Below, one piece after another: positions 63,766-64,000 of a DNA stretch of 64,000 nucleotides. The position numbers were made by a program, and so were the translations under genes. The notes under the pieces were generated by a model, which saw only the letters and a list, made by a program, of their open reading frames with translations, was not told the DNA's origin and ran no database searches. Numbering within the stretch: position 1 is the first letter of the stretch; every line of letters starts with the position of its first letter. The DNA is from CAWUEX02 sp038148375 (GTDB taxonomy: Bacteria; Pseudomonadota; Alphaproteobacteria; Rhodospirillales; Rhodospirillaceae): the NCBI GenBank assembly GCA_038148375.1, contig JAYQVH010000004.1:124001-188000 (forward strand), given 5' to 3'.

Positions 63766-63975
63766 ATGCCGACCGGAACCGTGAAGTGGTTCAATAAAAC
63801 CAAGGGCTACGGGTTCATCGAACCCGATGACGGCTCGAAGGACGCCTTCGTCCATATTTCAGCCGTTGAGCGTGCTGGCCTGTCAGGGCTACGCGAAGGG
63901 CAGAAGGTCAACTACGAACTTGTGCAGGGCCAGAACGGTAAGAGCTCTGCCGAAAACCTGGTCGCCAACGACTAA
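63766..63975 (+). CDS. cspA: cold-shock domain protein
   Basis: This 69-residue protein is a single cold-shock domain with RNP1 (KGYGFIEP) and RNP2 (DAFVHISA) intact; it binds single-stranded RNA and acts as an RNA chaperone. The ATG at 63766 has GGAG eleven bases upstream. Several Csp paralogues are usual; which one this is cannot be told. The long leader suggests thermoregulated expression. Confidence 0.95.
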   Translation: MPTGTVKWFNKTKGYGFIEPDDGSKDAFVHISAVERAGLSGLREGQKVNYELVQGQNGKSSAENLVAND

Positions 63976-64000
63976 CTGGCGTACCCAGAAGGGCGCCTAG

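Overview
The window looks like chromosome from a GC-rich (about 60%) alphaproteobacterium. The evidence is the core gene order DUF2066-hdaA-ppk-ppx-rnd-aspS, the xseB-ispA-dxs-tlyA operon, an EipB (DUF1849) envelope protein, a SqrR/BigR-type regulator beside a persulfide dioxygenase, and TonB receptors of the kind common in Caulobacter, sphingomonads and marine Rhodospirillales/Kordiimonadales-like groups. The sequence alone does not fix the order or genus. I saw no tRNA, rRNA, CRISPR array, insertion sequence, integrase or phage gene.

Layout. 0-9.5 kb: DnaA control (hdaA), polyphosphate metabolism (ppk, ppx), a SixA-like phosphatase, ribonuclease D and aspartyl-tRNA synthetase. 9.5-15.4 kb: an anchored unknown protein, a diguanylate cyclase broken by an in-frame TAG, EipB, a ROK sugar kinase, a persulfide dioxygenase facing its probable sensor, and a histone-deacetylase-like amidohydrolase. 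15.4-23 kb: isoprenoid precursor genes, tlyA, then sppA, aroC and fabI on the other strand. 23-32.8 kb: single housekeeping or stress genes (YihY/BrkB, glycine-zipper lipoprotein, pdxH, CDF metal exporter, USP, SRAP peptidase), a PhzF protein behind a CpcT/CpeT-like protein, a double DUF1330 protein and a PadR-HAAS pair with a visible operator.

32.8-54.2 kb is an outer-membrane and periplasmic uptake and processing region: two TonB receptors flank an unknown protein and a methyltransferase with a Tat-like N-terminus, followed by an M14 carboxypeptidase, an orphan TRAP binding protein, a radical SAM protein, a PiT phosphate transporter divergent from a NUDIX gene with a textbook Pho box between them, exported RidA, outer-membrane phospholipase A, an orphan OppA, a DUF885 lipoprotein, a DsbA-like protein and an exported alpha/beta hydrolase that lacks the usual catalytic residues.

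54.2-57.7 kb is a compact envelope-sensing locus: a periplasmic protein made of two gapless PepSY-like repeats, an untracked 33-residue hydrophobic ORF, four TGTAAC boxes, and a divergent OmpR/EnvZ-type pair. 57.7-63.4 kb holds a nitrilase broken by another in-frame TAG, a short gene remnant abutting an NTF2-like gene that has lost its start, and a tight run of four exported proteins (amidohydrolase, DUF3500, VOC/glyoxalase, DUF1838). A cold-shock gene closes the window.

The best candidates for undescribed biology are the 54-57.7 kb sensing locus and the 59.4-63.3 kb exported four-gene module. The two amber-interrupted genes and the junction near 58.88 kb suggest recent decay or rearrangement in the second part of the window.
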